Source: Roseateles violae (GTDB lineage: Bacteria > Pseudomonadota > Gammaproteobacteria > Burkholderiales > Burkholderiaceae_C). Taken from it: a DNA stretch of 64,000 nucleotides. This document shows positions 26,426 through 34,777 of the stretch, in pieces. Position numbers and translations under genes: made by a program. The DNA lies in contig NZ_JAUHHC010000001.1 of assembly GCF_030410485.1 (NCBI RefSeq), forward strand, positions 682,001-746,000, read 5' to 3'. The notes beneath the pieces are model-generated. The model did not search any database. It was given only the letters and a program-made list of their open reading frames with translations, and was not told the origin of the DNA. Positions within the stretch are counted from its first letter, which is position 1. Every line of letters starts with the position of its first letter.

Positions 26426-27142
26426 ATGGGCGCACAGTGGAAAGCCAAGCACAAGGACATCGCCGCCAACGCCAAGGGACGCGTCTTCACCAAGCTGTCC
26501 AAGGAAATCATGCAGGCCGCGCGCGGCGGCGCCGATCCGGACATGAATGCGCGCCTGCGCATGGTGGTCGAGCAGGCCAAGAAGGCCTCGATGCCGCGCG
26601 ACACGCTGGAGCGCGCGATCAAGAAGGGCGCCGGCCTCTTGGGCGAGGCGGTCAACTTCGAGCGGGTCACCTACGAGGGCTTCGCGCCGCACCGCGTGCC
26701 GCTGATCGTCGAATGCCTGACGGACAACGTCAACCGCACGGTCTCCGAGATCCGCGTGCTGTTCCGCAAGGGCCAGCTCGGCGCGGCCGGCTCGGTGGCC
26801 TGGGACTTCGATCATGTGGGCCTGGTCGAGGGCACGCCCATCGCTCAGTCCGCGGCTGGCGCCGATGCCGAACTGGCGGCGATCGAGGCCGGCGCGCAGG
26901 ACTTCGAGCCCGGCGAGGAGGAGGGCAGCACGCTGTTCATCACCGATCCGGCCGATCTGGATCTGGTCGTCAAGGCGCTGCCGGCCCAGGGCTTCAACGT
27001 CACGTCGGCCAAGCTGGGCTACCGGCCCAAGAACCCGGTCGAGGGCCTGGGCGCGGCGGAGCTGGAGGAGGTCGAGGCCTTTCTGGCGGCCATCGACGCG
27101 CACGACGATGTGCAGGAGGTCTACGTGGGGCTGGCCGGCTGA
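26426..27142 (+). CDS. yebC: YebC/PmpR family protein
   Basis: A 238-residue member of the YebC/TACO1 family, described as a transcriptional regulator and more recently, for some members, as a translation factor for proline-rich sequences. The N-terminal [19 protein letters not shown] is unusual only in having GAQW where AGHSKW is common. [37 protein letters not shown] (in part) and [20 protein letters not shown] (in part) are diagnostic. A TATAAC sequence at 26388-26393 is a likely -10 box. Its stop codon is followed 8 nt later by repeat copy B. Confidence 0.95.
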   Translation: MGAQWKAKHKDIAANAKGRVFTKLSKEIMQAARGGADPDMNARLRMVVEQAKKASMPRDTLERAIKKGAGLLGEAVNFERVTYEGFAPHRVPLIVECLTDNVNRTVSEIRVLFRKGQLGAAGSVAWDFDHVGLVEGTPIAQSAAGADAELAAIEAGAQDFEPGEEEGSTLFITDPADLDLVVKALPAQGFNVTSAKLGYRPKNPVEGLGAAELEEVEAFLAAIDAHDDVQEVYVGLAG

Positions 27143-27150
27143 GCTGAAAC

Positions 27151-27275
27151 AGCCCCTCGTCCAAGGAGTACCTTGGCCGGTCCCCCGCGGGGACGGCGAT
27201 GCTGGGCGGATCGACCGTCCAGCGCATCGCCAGGGTGGGCCGGCTTGGGAGCGGCCCGGCGCTCGGCCCGGTTAG
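27151..27275 (+). repeat. Structured intergenic repeat, copy B
   Basis: Second copy of the element at 5112-5236, in the same orientation relative to the upstream gene. Hairpins: CCAAGG/CCTTGG with loop AGTA (27161-27176); GTCCCC/GGGGAC (27180-27194); GGCGATG/CATCGCC (27195-27201 with 27225-27231) extended by CTGGGCGG/CCGTCCAG (27202-27209 with 27215-27222, one G-U pair, 2-nt bulge); and GGGCCG/CGGCCC (27237-27242 with 27264-27269). In the extension of the third hairpin, five of eight pairs differ from copy A, each on both sides, with pairing kept. The livM stop codon on the other strand lies at the element's end. Confidence 0.8.
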
Positions 27276-28267
27276 GCGCCGCGCCTGTTGGCGCCCCAGC
27301 GCTCCCACAGCGCGGCCGCCTCGCCGACCAGGCCGCGGCGGAAGGCCAGCACGCAGACGATGAAGATCAGGCCGGTGACCAGGCTGACCGATTCGCCCAG
27401 GCCGTTGAACCACTGCACGCCGGTCAAGCCGGCCAGGGCCTGGCCGAAGTCGCCGATCTTGTTTTCCAGCGCGATGATGACCAGGGCGCCGACGATGGGG
27501 CCGACCAGGGTGCCCATGCCGCCGACCAGGGTCATCAGGATGACGGCGCCCGAGGTGGTCCAGACGGCGTCGGTCAGGGTCGCGAAGCCCAGCACCCAGG
27601 TCTTCATCGCCCCCGCCAGGCCGGCGAGGCCGGCGGACAGCACGAAGGCCAGCAGCTTGAAGCGGTCGACGTCGTAGCCCAGCGAGATCGCCCGCGGCTC
27701 GTTCTCGCGGATCGAGGTCAAGACCTGGCCGAAGGGCGAGTTGACGGTGCGGTAGATCAGCCAGAAGGCGGCGATGAAGACGGCCAGCACCACGTAGTAC
27801 AGGGTCAGGTCATTGCCCATGTCGATGCCCAGCACCTGGCCGCGCGGCACCGACTGCAGGCCGTCCTCGCCGCCGGTGAACTTGGCCTGCAGGAAGAAGA
27901 AGAACAGCATCTGCGACAGCGCCAGCGTGATCATCGAGAAGTAGATGCCGCTGCGCTTGATCGCCAGCAGGCCGAACACCAGGCCGACGCCGGCCGCCGC
28001 CAGCCCGCCGAAGGCCAGGCCCAAGAGCGGCGGGAAGCCCCAGACCTTCAGCGCATGGCCGGCCGCATAGCCGGCCGTGCCGAGGAAGGCCGCGTGGCCG
28101 AAGCTCAAGAGGCCGGTGAAGCCGATCAGCAGATTGAAGGCGCAGGCGAAGAGCGCGTAGCACAGCACCTTCATCACGAAGATCGGATAGGCGCCGAGCA
28201 GGGGCAGCAGGGCGATCGCGGCGAACAGCGCGGCGTAGCCGTAGACGGGGTTCTTCTTCAAGATCAT
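27272..28267 (-). CDS. livM: Branched-chain amino acid type ABC transporter permease LivM
   Basis: The second inner-membrane subunit of a LivFGHMJ-type importer, 331 residues. It has about eight to ten hydrophobic segments; diagnostic parts are NLLIGFTGLLSFGHAAFLGTAGYA (in part), GIYFSMITLALSQMLFF and GGMGTLVGPIVGALV. It overlaps livH by 4 nt, showing translational coupling. The substrate could be leucine-type amino acids, amides or other small solutes. Its stop codon coincides with the end of structured repeat copy B. Confidence 0.93.
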   Translation of the reverse strand: MILKKNPVYGYAALFAAIALLPLLGAYPIFVMKVLCYALFACAFNLLIGFTGLLSFGHAAFLGTAGYAAGHALKVWGFPPLLGLAFGGLAAAGVGLVFGLLAIKRSGIYFSMITLALSQMLFFFFLQAKFTGGEDGLQSVPRGQVLGIDMGNDLTLYYVVLAVFIAAFWLIYRTVNSPFGQVLTSIRENEPRAISLGYDVDRFKLLAFVLSAGLAGLAGAMKTWVLGFATLTDAVWTTSGAVILMTLVGGMGTLVGPIVGALVIIALENKIGDFGQALAGLTGVQWFNGLGESVSLVTGLIFIVCVLAFRRGLVGEAAALWERWGANRRGA

Positions 28268-29151
28268 TTCTCTTTGCCGAACAGACCCGCCGGGCGGACG
28301 AGCAGCACGATCGCCATCACGACGAACACGACCGTGTTGGACGCCTCGGGATAGAAGACCTTGGTCAGGCCCTCGATCAGGCCCAGGCCCAGGCCGGTCA
28401 GGATGGAGCCGAGGATGGAGCCCATGCCGCCGATCACGACGACAGCGAACACGACGATGATCAGATTGCTGCCCATCAGCGCCGAGACCTGCAGGATCGG
28501 CGCGGCCAGCACGCCGGCGAAGGCCGCCAGCGCGACGCCGCCGGCATAGGTCAGGGTGATCATGCGCGGCACATTGATGCCGAAAGCCTGCACCAGCTTG
28601 GCGTTCTCAGTGCCGGCGCGCAGGGTCGCGCCGAGCGAGGTCTTCTCGATCAGGGCCCAGACGGCCAGACAGACGGTGATCGAGGCGACGACGACCCAGG
28701 CTCGGTAGTTCGGCAGGATCATGAAGCCCAGATTGGTGGCGCCCTGCAGCGCATCCGGCACCGCATAGGGCTGGCCCGAGACGCCGTAGAAGCTGCGGAA
28801 GACGCCCTCGGTGACCAGGGTGATGCCGAAGGTCAGCAGCAGGCCGTAGAGGTGGTCGAGCTTGTACAGCCACTGCAGGAGCAGGCGTTCGATCGCGATG
28901 CCCAGCACGCCGACCACCAGCGGCGCCAGGATGAGCATCGCCCAGTAGCTGAGGCCCAGGTATTCCAGCCCCATCCAGGCCAGGAAGGCGCCCATCATGT
29001 ACAGCGCGCCATGCGCGAAGTTGATGATGTTGAGCATGCCGAAGATGACGGCCAGGCCCAGCGACAGCATCGCGTAGAAGGAGCCGTTCACCAGCCCCAG
29101 CAGCAGCTGGCTCAGGAAGGCCGACAGCGGGATACCAAAAATCTCGGTCAT
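28264..29151 (-). CDS. livH: Branched-chain amino acid type ABC transporter permease LivH
   Basis: The first inner-membrane subunit of the importer, 295 residues. LVNGSFYAMLSLGLAVIFGMLNIINFAHG (in part) is the classic LivH N-terminal signature, followed by GAFLAWMG, AIERLLLQWLYK and VVIGGMGSILGSILTGLGLG (in part). Hydrophobic segments cover most of the length. It lies downstream of the receptor gene across a 149-nt gap filled with hairpins and overlaps livM by 4 nt. Confidence 0.94.
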   Translation of the reverse strand: MTEIFGIPLSAFLSQLLLGLVNGSFYAMLSLGLAVIFGMLNIINFAHGALYMMGAFLAWMGLEYLGLSYWAMLILAPLVVGVLGIAIERLLLQWLYKLDHLYGLLLTFGITLVTEGVFRSFYGVSGQPYAVPDALQGATNLGFMILPNYRAWVVVASITVCLAVWALIEKTSLGATLRAGTENAKLVQAFGINVPRMITLTYAGGVALAAFAGVLAAPILQVSALMGSNLIIVVFAVVVIGGMGSILGSILTGLGLGLIEGLTKVFYPEASNTVVFVVMAIVLLVRPAGLFGKEK

Positions 29152-29178
29152 GAAGCTCGCACGATCTCTGTATTCGAC

Positions 29179-29288
29179 TCAAGCCGGGCGCCGGGCCGCC
29201 CCAAGCCCGGCTTGAGCCGATGTCGATGCCGGCCCACGCCGGCATCGATCGGCATCCCCCCGGGGGATCGCCCGCGTACCCGCGGGCG
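29179..29288. repeat. Run of four hairpins between the receptor gene and livH
   Basis: Four inverted repeats follow one another: TCAAGCCGGGC (29179-29189) with GCCCGGCTTGA (29205-29215); TCGATGCCGGC (29223-29233) with GCCGGCATCGA (29238-29248), loop CCAC; ATCCCCC (29254-29260) with GGGGGAT (29262-29268); and CGCCCGCG (29269-29276) with CGCGGGCG (29281-29288), loop TACC. On the minus strand they lie between the receptor stop codon and livH. They could act as a partial terminator or as an RNA-stabilising 3' end for the receptor message. The second hairpin resembles short palindromic repeats common in high-GC betaproteobacteria. Confidence 0.7.
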
Positions 29289-29300
29289 AGGGGCCAACAG

Positions 29301-30509
29301 TTATTTCTTGACGAGAGGGCACTTGCTGTCCGCCAGCTTGGTGTAGGCCTCGGCGGCCGGGATCTTCTGCACGACCTTGTAGTAGTCCCAGGGCTCGGTC
29401 GACTCCTTCTGCGACTTCACCTGCATCAGGTACATGTCATAGCGCATGCGGCCGTCGGGGCCGATCTCGCCGTCCTTGGCGAAGAAGTCGTTGATCTTGG
29501 TCTTCTTCATCTGGGCGATGACCTTCTCGGCCTCGTCGGTCTTGGTCGCGTCGACCGCCTTCAGGTAATGCATCGTCGCCGAGTAGTCGGCCGCCTGCAG
29601 CATCGAGGGCATGCGCTTCATCTTCTCGAAGAAGCGGCGGCTCCAGGCGCGCGACTCGGGGCTCTGGTTCCAGTACCAGCCGTCGGTCAGGTACATGCCC
29701 TCGGTCGCCTTCAGGCCCAGCGAGTGCACGTCATTGATGAACATCAGCAGACCGGCCAGCTTCATGGTCTTGGTGATGCCGAACTCGTTGGCCGCCTTGA
29801 TCGAGTTGATCGTGTCGCCGCCGGCGTTGGCCAGGCCCAGGATCTGCGCCTTGCTGGACTGCGCCTGCAGCAGGAAGGAGGAGAAGTCGCTGGCCGACAG
29901 CGGGTGCTTGACGCTGCCCACCACCGTGCCGCCGGCCTTCTGCACGACGGCCGTCGCGTCGCTCTGCAGCGAGGCGCCGAAGGCGTAGTCGGCGGTCAGG
30001 AAGTACCAGGTCTTGCCGCCGCTCTTGACGACCGCGTTGCCGGTGCCGTTGGCCAGCGCCACGGTGTCGTAGGCGTAGTGGATCGTGTAGGGCGTGCAGT
30101 CCTCGTTGGTCAGCCGGGCCGAGGCGGCGCCGATCGAGACGAAGGGCTTCTTCTTCTCGGCCGCGACCTTGGCCATGGCCAGATTGGCGCCCGAATTGGT
30201 GCCGCCGACCAGCATGTCGACGCCCTGGGTGTCGAACCACTCGCGCGCCTTGGCGGAGGCGACATCGGCCTTGTTCTGGTGGTCGGCATAGATCAGCTCG
30301 ATCTTCTTGCCGCCGGCCATGCCCTTCATGTCGGCGATGGCCATCTTGATCGCCTCGACGCCGCCGGCGCCGTCGATGTCGGCGTACAGGCCGGACATGT
30401 CGGTGATGATGCCGATCTTCACCACGTCGCCCGAAACCTGGGCCTGGGCCGCGGCGCCGCCGCAGGCGATCACGGCGGCGAGGGCGATGCGTTTGATTGC
30501 ATGGTTCAT
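29301..30509 (-). CDS. Branched-chain amino acid type ABC transporter substrate-binding protein
   Basis: A 402-residue periplasmic receptor. A Sec signal peptide ends at AAAQAQ near residue 23. The mature protein begins VVKIGIITDMSGLYADIDGAGG (in part) and has VDMLVGGTNSGANLAMAKVA, TWYFLTADYAFGASLQSDA and QILGLANAGGDTINSIKAA, typical of the LivJ-like family. Members with this profile often serve aromatic acids, amides or short-chain compounds as well as amino acids. AAGGAG upstream of ATG supports the start. It lies downstream of livF by about 37 nt and upstream of livH. Confidence 0.93.
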   Translation of the reverse strand: MNHAIKRIALAAVIACGGAAAQAQVSGDVVKIGIITDMSGLYADIDGAGGVEAIKMAIADMKGMAGGKKIELIYADHQNKADVASAKAREWFDTQGVDMLVGGTNSGANLAMAKVAAEKKKPFVSIGAASARLTNEDCTPYTIHYAYDTVALANGTGNAVVKSGGKTWYFLTADYAFGASLQSDATAVVQKAGGTVVGSVKHPLSASDFSSFLLQAQSSKAQILGLANAGGDTINSIKAANEFGITKTMKLAGLLMFINDVHSLGLKATEGMYLTDGWYWNQSPESRAWSRRFFEKMKRMPSMLQAADYSATMHYLKAVDATKTDEAEKVIAQMKKTKINDFFAKDGEIGPDGRMRYDMYLMQVKSQKESTEPWDYYKVVQKIPAAEAYTKLADSKCPLVKK

Positions 30510-30546
30510 GGGACAGTCTCCTTCGGGGGCTTGTTGTGGGACGGGT

Positions 30547-31260
30547 TCAAACACTGAGCAGTTCATCGAGCACCGCCTGCTTGGCGGCCAGTTCGGCGGC
30601 GGCGAACGATTCGACCACCTCGCCATGCTCGACGACCAGGAAATGGTCGGCCAGCGGCGCGGCGAAGCGGAAGTTCTGTTCCACCATCACGATCGTGAAG
30701 CCCTGGCTCTTGAGTGTGCGGATCATGCGCGCCAGCGCCTGCACGATGACCGGCGCCAGGCCCTCGGAGATCTCGTCGAGCAGCAGGATGTCGGCGCCTG
30801 TGCGCAGAATGCGCGCGACGGCCAGCATCTGCTGCTCGCCGCCCGACAGCCGCGTGCCCTGGCTCGCGCGCCGCTCGGCGAGGTTGGGGAACATCGCGTA
30901 GATCTCGTCCTCGCTCATCGGCTTGCCGCGGCCGCCCTTCAGGGCCGGCGGCAGGCGCAGGTTCTCCTCGGTCGACAGCGAGGCGAAGATGCCGCGCTCC
31001 TCCGGGCAGTAGCCAATGCCCAGATGGGCGATGCGGTGCGTCGCCAGGCCTATGGTCTCGACGCCATGGACCTTGATCGAACCGCGGCGCTCGCCGGTCA
31101 GGCCCATGATCGCGCGCAAGGTGGTCGTGCGGCCGGCGCCGTTGCGGCCGAGCAGGGTCAAGACCTGGCCCTTTTCGACACGCAGATTGATGCCGTGCAG
31201 GATGTGGCTCTCGCCATACCAGGCGTGCAGATCGGTGATTTCCAGCGCGGCCGTCATCAA
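30547..31260 (-). CDS. livF: Branched-chain amino acid type ABC transporter ATPase LivF, with Arg in Walker A
   Basis: A 237-residue ATPase. Signature LSGGEQQMLAVARIL, Walker B ILLLDEISEGLAP and the switch region GFTIVMVEQN are intact. The Walker A reads GRNGAGRTTT, so the nearly invariant Lys is Arg (the codon on the coding strand is CGC). The rest of the protein is unchanged in style and the gene is not broken, so this may be a tolerated lineage trait, with the partner ATPase LivG carrying a normal Walker A. It overlaps the livG stop region by 4 nt. Confidence 0.92.
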   Translation of the reverse strand: MMTAALEITDLHAWYGESHILHGINLRVEKGQVLTLLGRNGAGRTTTLRAIMGLTGERRGSIKVHGVETIGLATHRIAHLGIGYCPEERGIFASLSTEENLRLPPALKGGRGKPMSEDEIYAMFPNLAERRASQGTRLSGGEQQMLAVARILRTGADILLLDEISEGLAPVIVQALARMIRTLKSQGFTIVMVEQNFRFAAPLADHFLVVEHGEVVESFAAAELAAKQAVLDELLSV

Positions 31261-32054
31261 TGCGCTCCCTGCAGTTCGGCGGCTTCGCTGCCCATATAGG
31301 CCTCCAGCACGGCCGGATGCTTGGACACCTCGGCATAGTCACCCTCGGCCAGCACCGCGCCGCGCGCCAGCACGGTGATGCGGTCGGCGATGCGCGAGAC
31401 GACCTTCATATTGTGTTCGACCATCAGGACGGTGCGCCCCTCGGCGACGCGCTTGATCAGCGTCGTCACGCGCTCGACGTCCTCGTGGCCCATGCCCTGG
31501 GTCGGCTCGTCCAGGAGCATCAGGGTCGGCTCCATCGCCATGGTCGTGGCGATCTCCAGCGCGCGCTTGCGGCCATAGGGCAGGTCGCCGGCCTTCAAGT
31601 GCGCCATCTCGCGCAGATCGACCAGCTCAAGCAGGGCCAGCACCTTGGCGTCGAGCTGCTGCAGGCCGGTCAGGCCCTTCCAGAAATGGAAGCTGGTGCC
31701 GGTGAAGCGCTGCAGGCCGATGCGCACGTTCTCCAGCACCGTCAGATGCGGGAAGACGGCCGAGATCTGGAAGGAGCGGATCACGCCGCGGCGGGCGATC
31801 TCGGCCGGCTTTTCGCCGGTGATGTCGGTGCCGTTGAAGACGATGCTGCCGCGCGTCGGCGTCAGGAACTTGGTCAGCAGATTGAAGCAGGTCGTCTTGC
31901 CGGCGCCGTTGGGGCCGATCAGCGCATGGATATGGCCGCGCCGGACCTGCAGGTCCACGCCGTCGACGGCGGTGAAGCCCTTGAATTCCTTCGTCAGTCC
32001 GCGGGTCTCGAGAATCAGTGATGCTTCGCTCATCGGCACGGGCGCTGTCTTCAT
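31257..32054 (-). CDS. livG: Branched-chain amino acid type ABC transporter ATPase LivG
   Basis: A 265-residue ATPase from ATG at 32054; ATG at 32033 would give 258 residues and neither has a clear ribosome site. Walker A GPNGAGKTTCFNLL is canonical, followed by the Q-loop RSFQISAVFPHLTVLENV, the LivG-type signature region LPYGRKRALEIATTMA, Walker B LMLLDEPTQGMGHEDVE and VLMVEHNMKVV. It is the first gene of the minus-strand transporter operon in the order livG, livF, receptor, livH, livM. The promoter should lie in 32055-32266. Confidence 0.93.
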   Translation of the reverse strand: MKTAPVPMSEASLILETRGLTKEFKGFTAVDGVDLQVRRGHIHALIGPNGAGKTTCFNLLTKFLTPTRGSIVFNGTDITGEKPAEIARRGVIRSFQISAVFPHLTVLENVRIGLQRFTGTSFHFWKGLTGLQQLDAKVLALLELVDLREMAHLKAGDLPYGRKRALEIATTMAMEPTLMLLDEPTQGMGHEDVERVTTLIKRVAEGRTVLMVEHNMKVVSRIADRITVLARGAVLAEGDYAEVSKHPAVLEAYMGSEAAELQGAH

Positions 32055-32266
32055 CGAGCGCCGAAGTGGCAGAGGGAGATTGAATGTAGGGCCAGAAACT
32101 GACGCGATCCCTTCGGGCCTACCCTTTGGGTAGCTTTGCGCCAGGGTTAACCCGTAGCCCAATGAGCGCTGTGCGCACGGCCGAGCGGCCGGGCGGGGAA
32201 AGCGCGCAGGCGCCACGGCCGGGCCGGCCCTAGGATCGGCGCGCCCCTCCACCGACACCGTCCGCG
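32055..32266. promoter_or_regulatory. Divergent control region with two short palindromes
   Basis: A 212-nt gap between livG (minus) and the DUF885 gene (plus). It holds CTACCC/GGGTAG around TTT (32119-32133) and the perfect palindrome GGGTTAACCC (32144-32153). Spacing of about 25 bp between their centres suits binding of a dimeric regulator on neighbouring helix faces. Base composition is less GC-rich than the flanking genes. No promoter boxes were identified with confidence, and the regulator is unknown. Confidence 0.45.
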
Positions 32267-34096
32267 ATGAAGCAAGAAAAGAACAAGGCCTCGATGATCT
32301 GGCTGCTGGGCCTGCTGGGCGTCCTCGCCATCGCCCCGCTGGCGCGGGCGCAGCAGCAGCAGCCGGCCGATTTCGATGCCTGGGCCGAGGGCGTCGCCGT
32401 CGAGCGCATGCGCGCCGAGCCGACCGGCTCGACCTTCCGCCAGTACCTGCCGCCGGCCGAGCAGCAGCTGCTGGACCGCCAGCTGACGCCCAACACGCCG
32501 GCCTACCGCGCCGAGCGCATCGCCGTCGCGCGCACGAACCTGCAGCAGCTGGAGCGCTTCGAGCGCGCCCGGCTGACGCCGCAGCAGCGCAGTTCGGCGG
32601 CGGTGATCGAGTGGTCGCTGCGCGGTGCGATCGAGGCCGAGCCCTTTGCCGACTACGAGTTCGTCTTCAACCAGTTCCGCGGCCTGCATGTGAACCTGGT
32701 GAATTTCCTCAGCCAGGCGCATCCGATCCGCAATGCGCAGGACATCGACAACTACCTGGCGCGGCTGGGCCAGGTAGCCGATCGCATGGACAGCGGCATC
32801 GCCCGCGCCAAGGACGCGGCCGGCCGCGGCTTCCTGATGCCGCGCTTCATCACCGAGGCCTCGCTGGGCCAGTTCGAGCGCTTCCTGGCCGATGTGCCGG
32901 CGCGCAATGTGCTGGTCGTCTCGCTGGAACAGCGCGCCGCCCGGCTGAGCACGGTGACGCCCGAGGCGCGTGCCCAGGCGGTCGCCGCGGCCGAGAAGAT
33001 CGTCGCCGAGTCCATCATCCCGGCCTTCCGCCGCGCCCAGGCGCTGCTGCAGGAGCAGCTGCCGCGCAGCGGCATGGACGCCGGCCTGTGGCGCCTGCCC
33101 GGCGGCGACAAGGCCTATGCCTACGAGCTGCGCCGCAACACGACCACCGACTACCTGCCCGAGCAGATCCATCGGCTGGGCCTGGCCGAGGTCGCCCGCA
33201 TCGAGGGCCAGATGGACACGCTGCTGCGCCGGCTCGGCTACCGCGACGGCAGCGTCAAGGACCGCTACGAGAAGCTCGAGGCGGATCTGCAACCGAAGGG
33301 GGAGGGCGACCCGCGGCCGGCGCTGCTGGCCCGCTTCGACACCCTGCTGCGCGACGCCGAGCAGCGTGCCAGGCTGCTGTTCGACATCACGCCCAAGGCG
33401 CCGCTGGTCGTCAGGCGCGAGCCGCTCTTCACCGAGAAGACGGCCGCCGCGCATTACTCCTCGCCGGCCAAGGACGGTTCGCTGCCCGGCATCTTCTGGG
33501 CGCCGCTGCCGGGCCCCGGCTACCGCATCGCCGATATGCGCACCCTGGCCTATCACGAGGGCGTGCCGGGCCACCACTTCCAGATCGCGCTGCAGCAGGA
33601 GACCACCAGCCTGCCGCGCTACCGCCGCGACGGCGTGTTTGCCGGCGGCTCGGCCTTTGCCGAGGGCTGGGCGCTGTATGCGGAGCAGCTGGCGGCCGAG
33701 AGCGGCTGGTACGAGGAAAAAGTCGGCGAACCGGCAGCCGACAAGGGCCCCGACATCGCCGGCCGCCTGGGCCAGCTCAGCGCCGAGCTGTTCCGCGCGC
33801 GCCGCCTGGTGGTCGACACCGGCCTGCACGCGATGAAGTGGACCCGCCAGCAGGCGATCGACTACGGCATCCCGGCGCACGAGGTCGACCGCTATGTGGT
33901 CAACCCGGGCCAGGCCTGCGCCTACAAGATCGGCCAGCTGCACATCCTGGCCCTGCGCGGCAAGGCGCAGCAGGCGCTGGGCGAGCGCTTCTCGCTGAAG
34001 GCCTTCCACAGCCTGCTGCTGCAGACCGGCAATGTGCCGCTGGCCGTGCTCAGCCAGGTGGTCGACGAGTGGGTGGCGAGGCAGGCGAAAACCTGA
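32267..34096 (+). CDS. DUF885 family protein, probable exported metallo-peptidase
   Basis: A 609-residue protein with an N-terminal signal peptide or anchor (MIWLLGLLGVLAIAPLARA). The DUF885 family has a zinc-peptidase-like motif, here YHEGVPGHHFQIAL with a likely third ligand in GSAFAEGWALYAEQLA. Other family parts are YRIADMRTLA, RLVVDTGLHAMKWTR and the C-terminal PGQACAYKIGQLHIL. Members are thought to be peptidases related to the M32 or M3 clans, but substrates are mostly unknown. ATG at 32267 is taken; ATG at 32294 is an alternative. It diverges from the liv operon. Confidence 0.9.
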   Translation: MKQEKNKASMIWLLGLLGVLAIAPLARAQQQQPADFDAWAEGVAVERMRAEPTGSTFRQYLPPAEQQLLDRQLTPNTPAYRAERIAVARTNLQQLERFERARLTPQQRSSAAVIEWSLRGAIEAEPFADYEFVFNQFRGLHVNLVNFLSQAHPIRNAQDIDNYLARLGQVADRMDSGIARAKDAAGRGFLMPRFITEASLGQFERFLADVPARNVLVVSLEQRAARLSTVTPEARAQAVAAAEKIVAESIIPAFRRAQALLQEQLPRSGMDAGLWRLPGGDKAYAYELRRNTTTDYLPEQIHRLGLAEVARIEGQMDTLLRRLGYRDGSVKDRYEKLEADLQPKGEGDPRPALLARFDTLLRDAEQRARLLFDITPKAPLVVRREPLFTEKTAAAHYSSPAKDGSLPGIFWAPLPGPGYRIADMRTLAYHEGVPGHHFQIALQQETTSLPRYRRDGVFAGGSAFAEGWALYAEQLAAESGWYEEKVGEPAADKGPDIAGRLGQLSAELFRARRLVVDTGLHAMKWTRQQAIDYGIPAHEVDRYVVNPGQACAYKIGQLHILALRGKAQQALGERFSLKAFHSLLLQTGNVPLAVLSQVVDEWVARQAKT

Positions 34097-34109
34097 TCCG
34101 CCCGGACTC

Positions 34110-34679
34110 CTAGCCGCGCACCCGGCCCACCAGGGCCGTCGCGTTGTTCACGCCGTAGCGCCGCCGCAGCCGCGCGCGCAGCTTCTCGATCGTGCGCGGA
34201 CTCAGCTCCAGCGTCTTCGCGCATTCCTTGGCCGTCTGGCCGGCGGCCAGCGCCACCAGCACCTCGCGTTCGCGCGGGGTCAGCTTCTCCGGCTCGCAGC
34301 CGCTGATCAGCGGCTCGAACACCCAGGCCGCCTCGCGGAAGGGCGCGTCGATGTCGCGCGCATGGCCGTGGACGCGGAACCATTGCAGGCGGCCGTCGCG
34401 GCAGCGCATCAGGCGCTCGTCGCGGTAGCTGCCGCTGCCCTGCATCTCGGCCTGGATGCGCAGGCCGATGCGGCGGAACTCGCTTTCGGTGGCGAACAGC
34501 AGCGCAAAGCTCTGGCCCACCAGCTCCTCGGCGCGGTAGCCGAACATCGCGGCAAAGGCCTCGTTGACCCACAGCAGCACGCGGTCGCGCGACAGCGCCA
34601 GGCCCAGGGGGCTCAGCGCGGCAAACAGCTCGGCGGGGGAAAACCCGGGCGTAGTCTTGGGACTTTCGATCGCATTCAT
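34110..34679 (-). CDS. PAS-LuxR type transcriptional regulator
   Basis: A 189-residue cytosolic regulator. A PAS domain occupies residues ~20-125 (LLWVNEAFAAMFGYRAEELVGQSF, cited in part, and RCRDGRLQWFRVHGHARDI). A LuxR-type helix-turn-helix follows with LTPREREVLVALAAGQTAKECA (in part) and LELSPRTIEKLRARLRRRYGV (in part). No receiver domain is present, so it probably senses a ligand or redox state through PAS. ATG at 34679 is preferred; an upstream ATG at 34697 adds six residues. It is divergent from the 3HB-oligomer hydrolase gene and could regulate it. Confidence 0.87.
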   Translation of the reverse strand: MNAIESPKTTPGFSPAELFAALSPLGLALSRDRVLLWVNEAFAAMFGYRAEELVGQSFALLFATESEFRRIGLRIQAEMQGSGSYRDERLMRCRDGRLQWFRVHGHARDIDAPFREAAWVFEPLISGCEPEKLTPREREVLVALAAGQTAKECAKTLELSPRTIEKLRARLRRRYGVNNATALVGRVRG

Positions 34680-34777
34680 CGCTGCATAGGCTAACAAGTT
34701 GCCGGCAAGTGGCGCTGCGGATTAACCGCAATGAGGGCGCCCGCAAGCGACCGGCCGCCCATAACAAGGAGACGAGC

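Noticed and set aside
29220-30557. Plus-strand frame opposite the receptor gene beginning in the hairpin run
   Set aside because: Its start lies in a palindromic repeat and the rest is antisense to a clear ABC receptor.
32147-34009. 620-residue minus-strand frame opposite the DUF885 gene
   Set aside because: Antisense shadow; no recognisable motifs, and the plus strand has the HExxxGHH-type peptidase motif.
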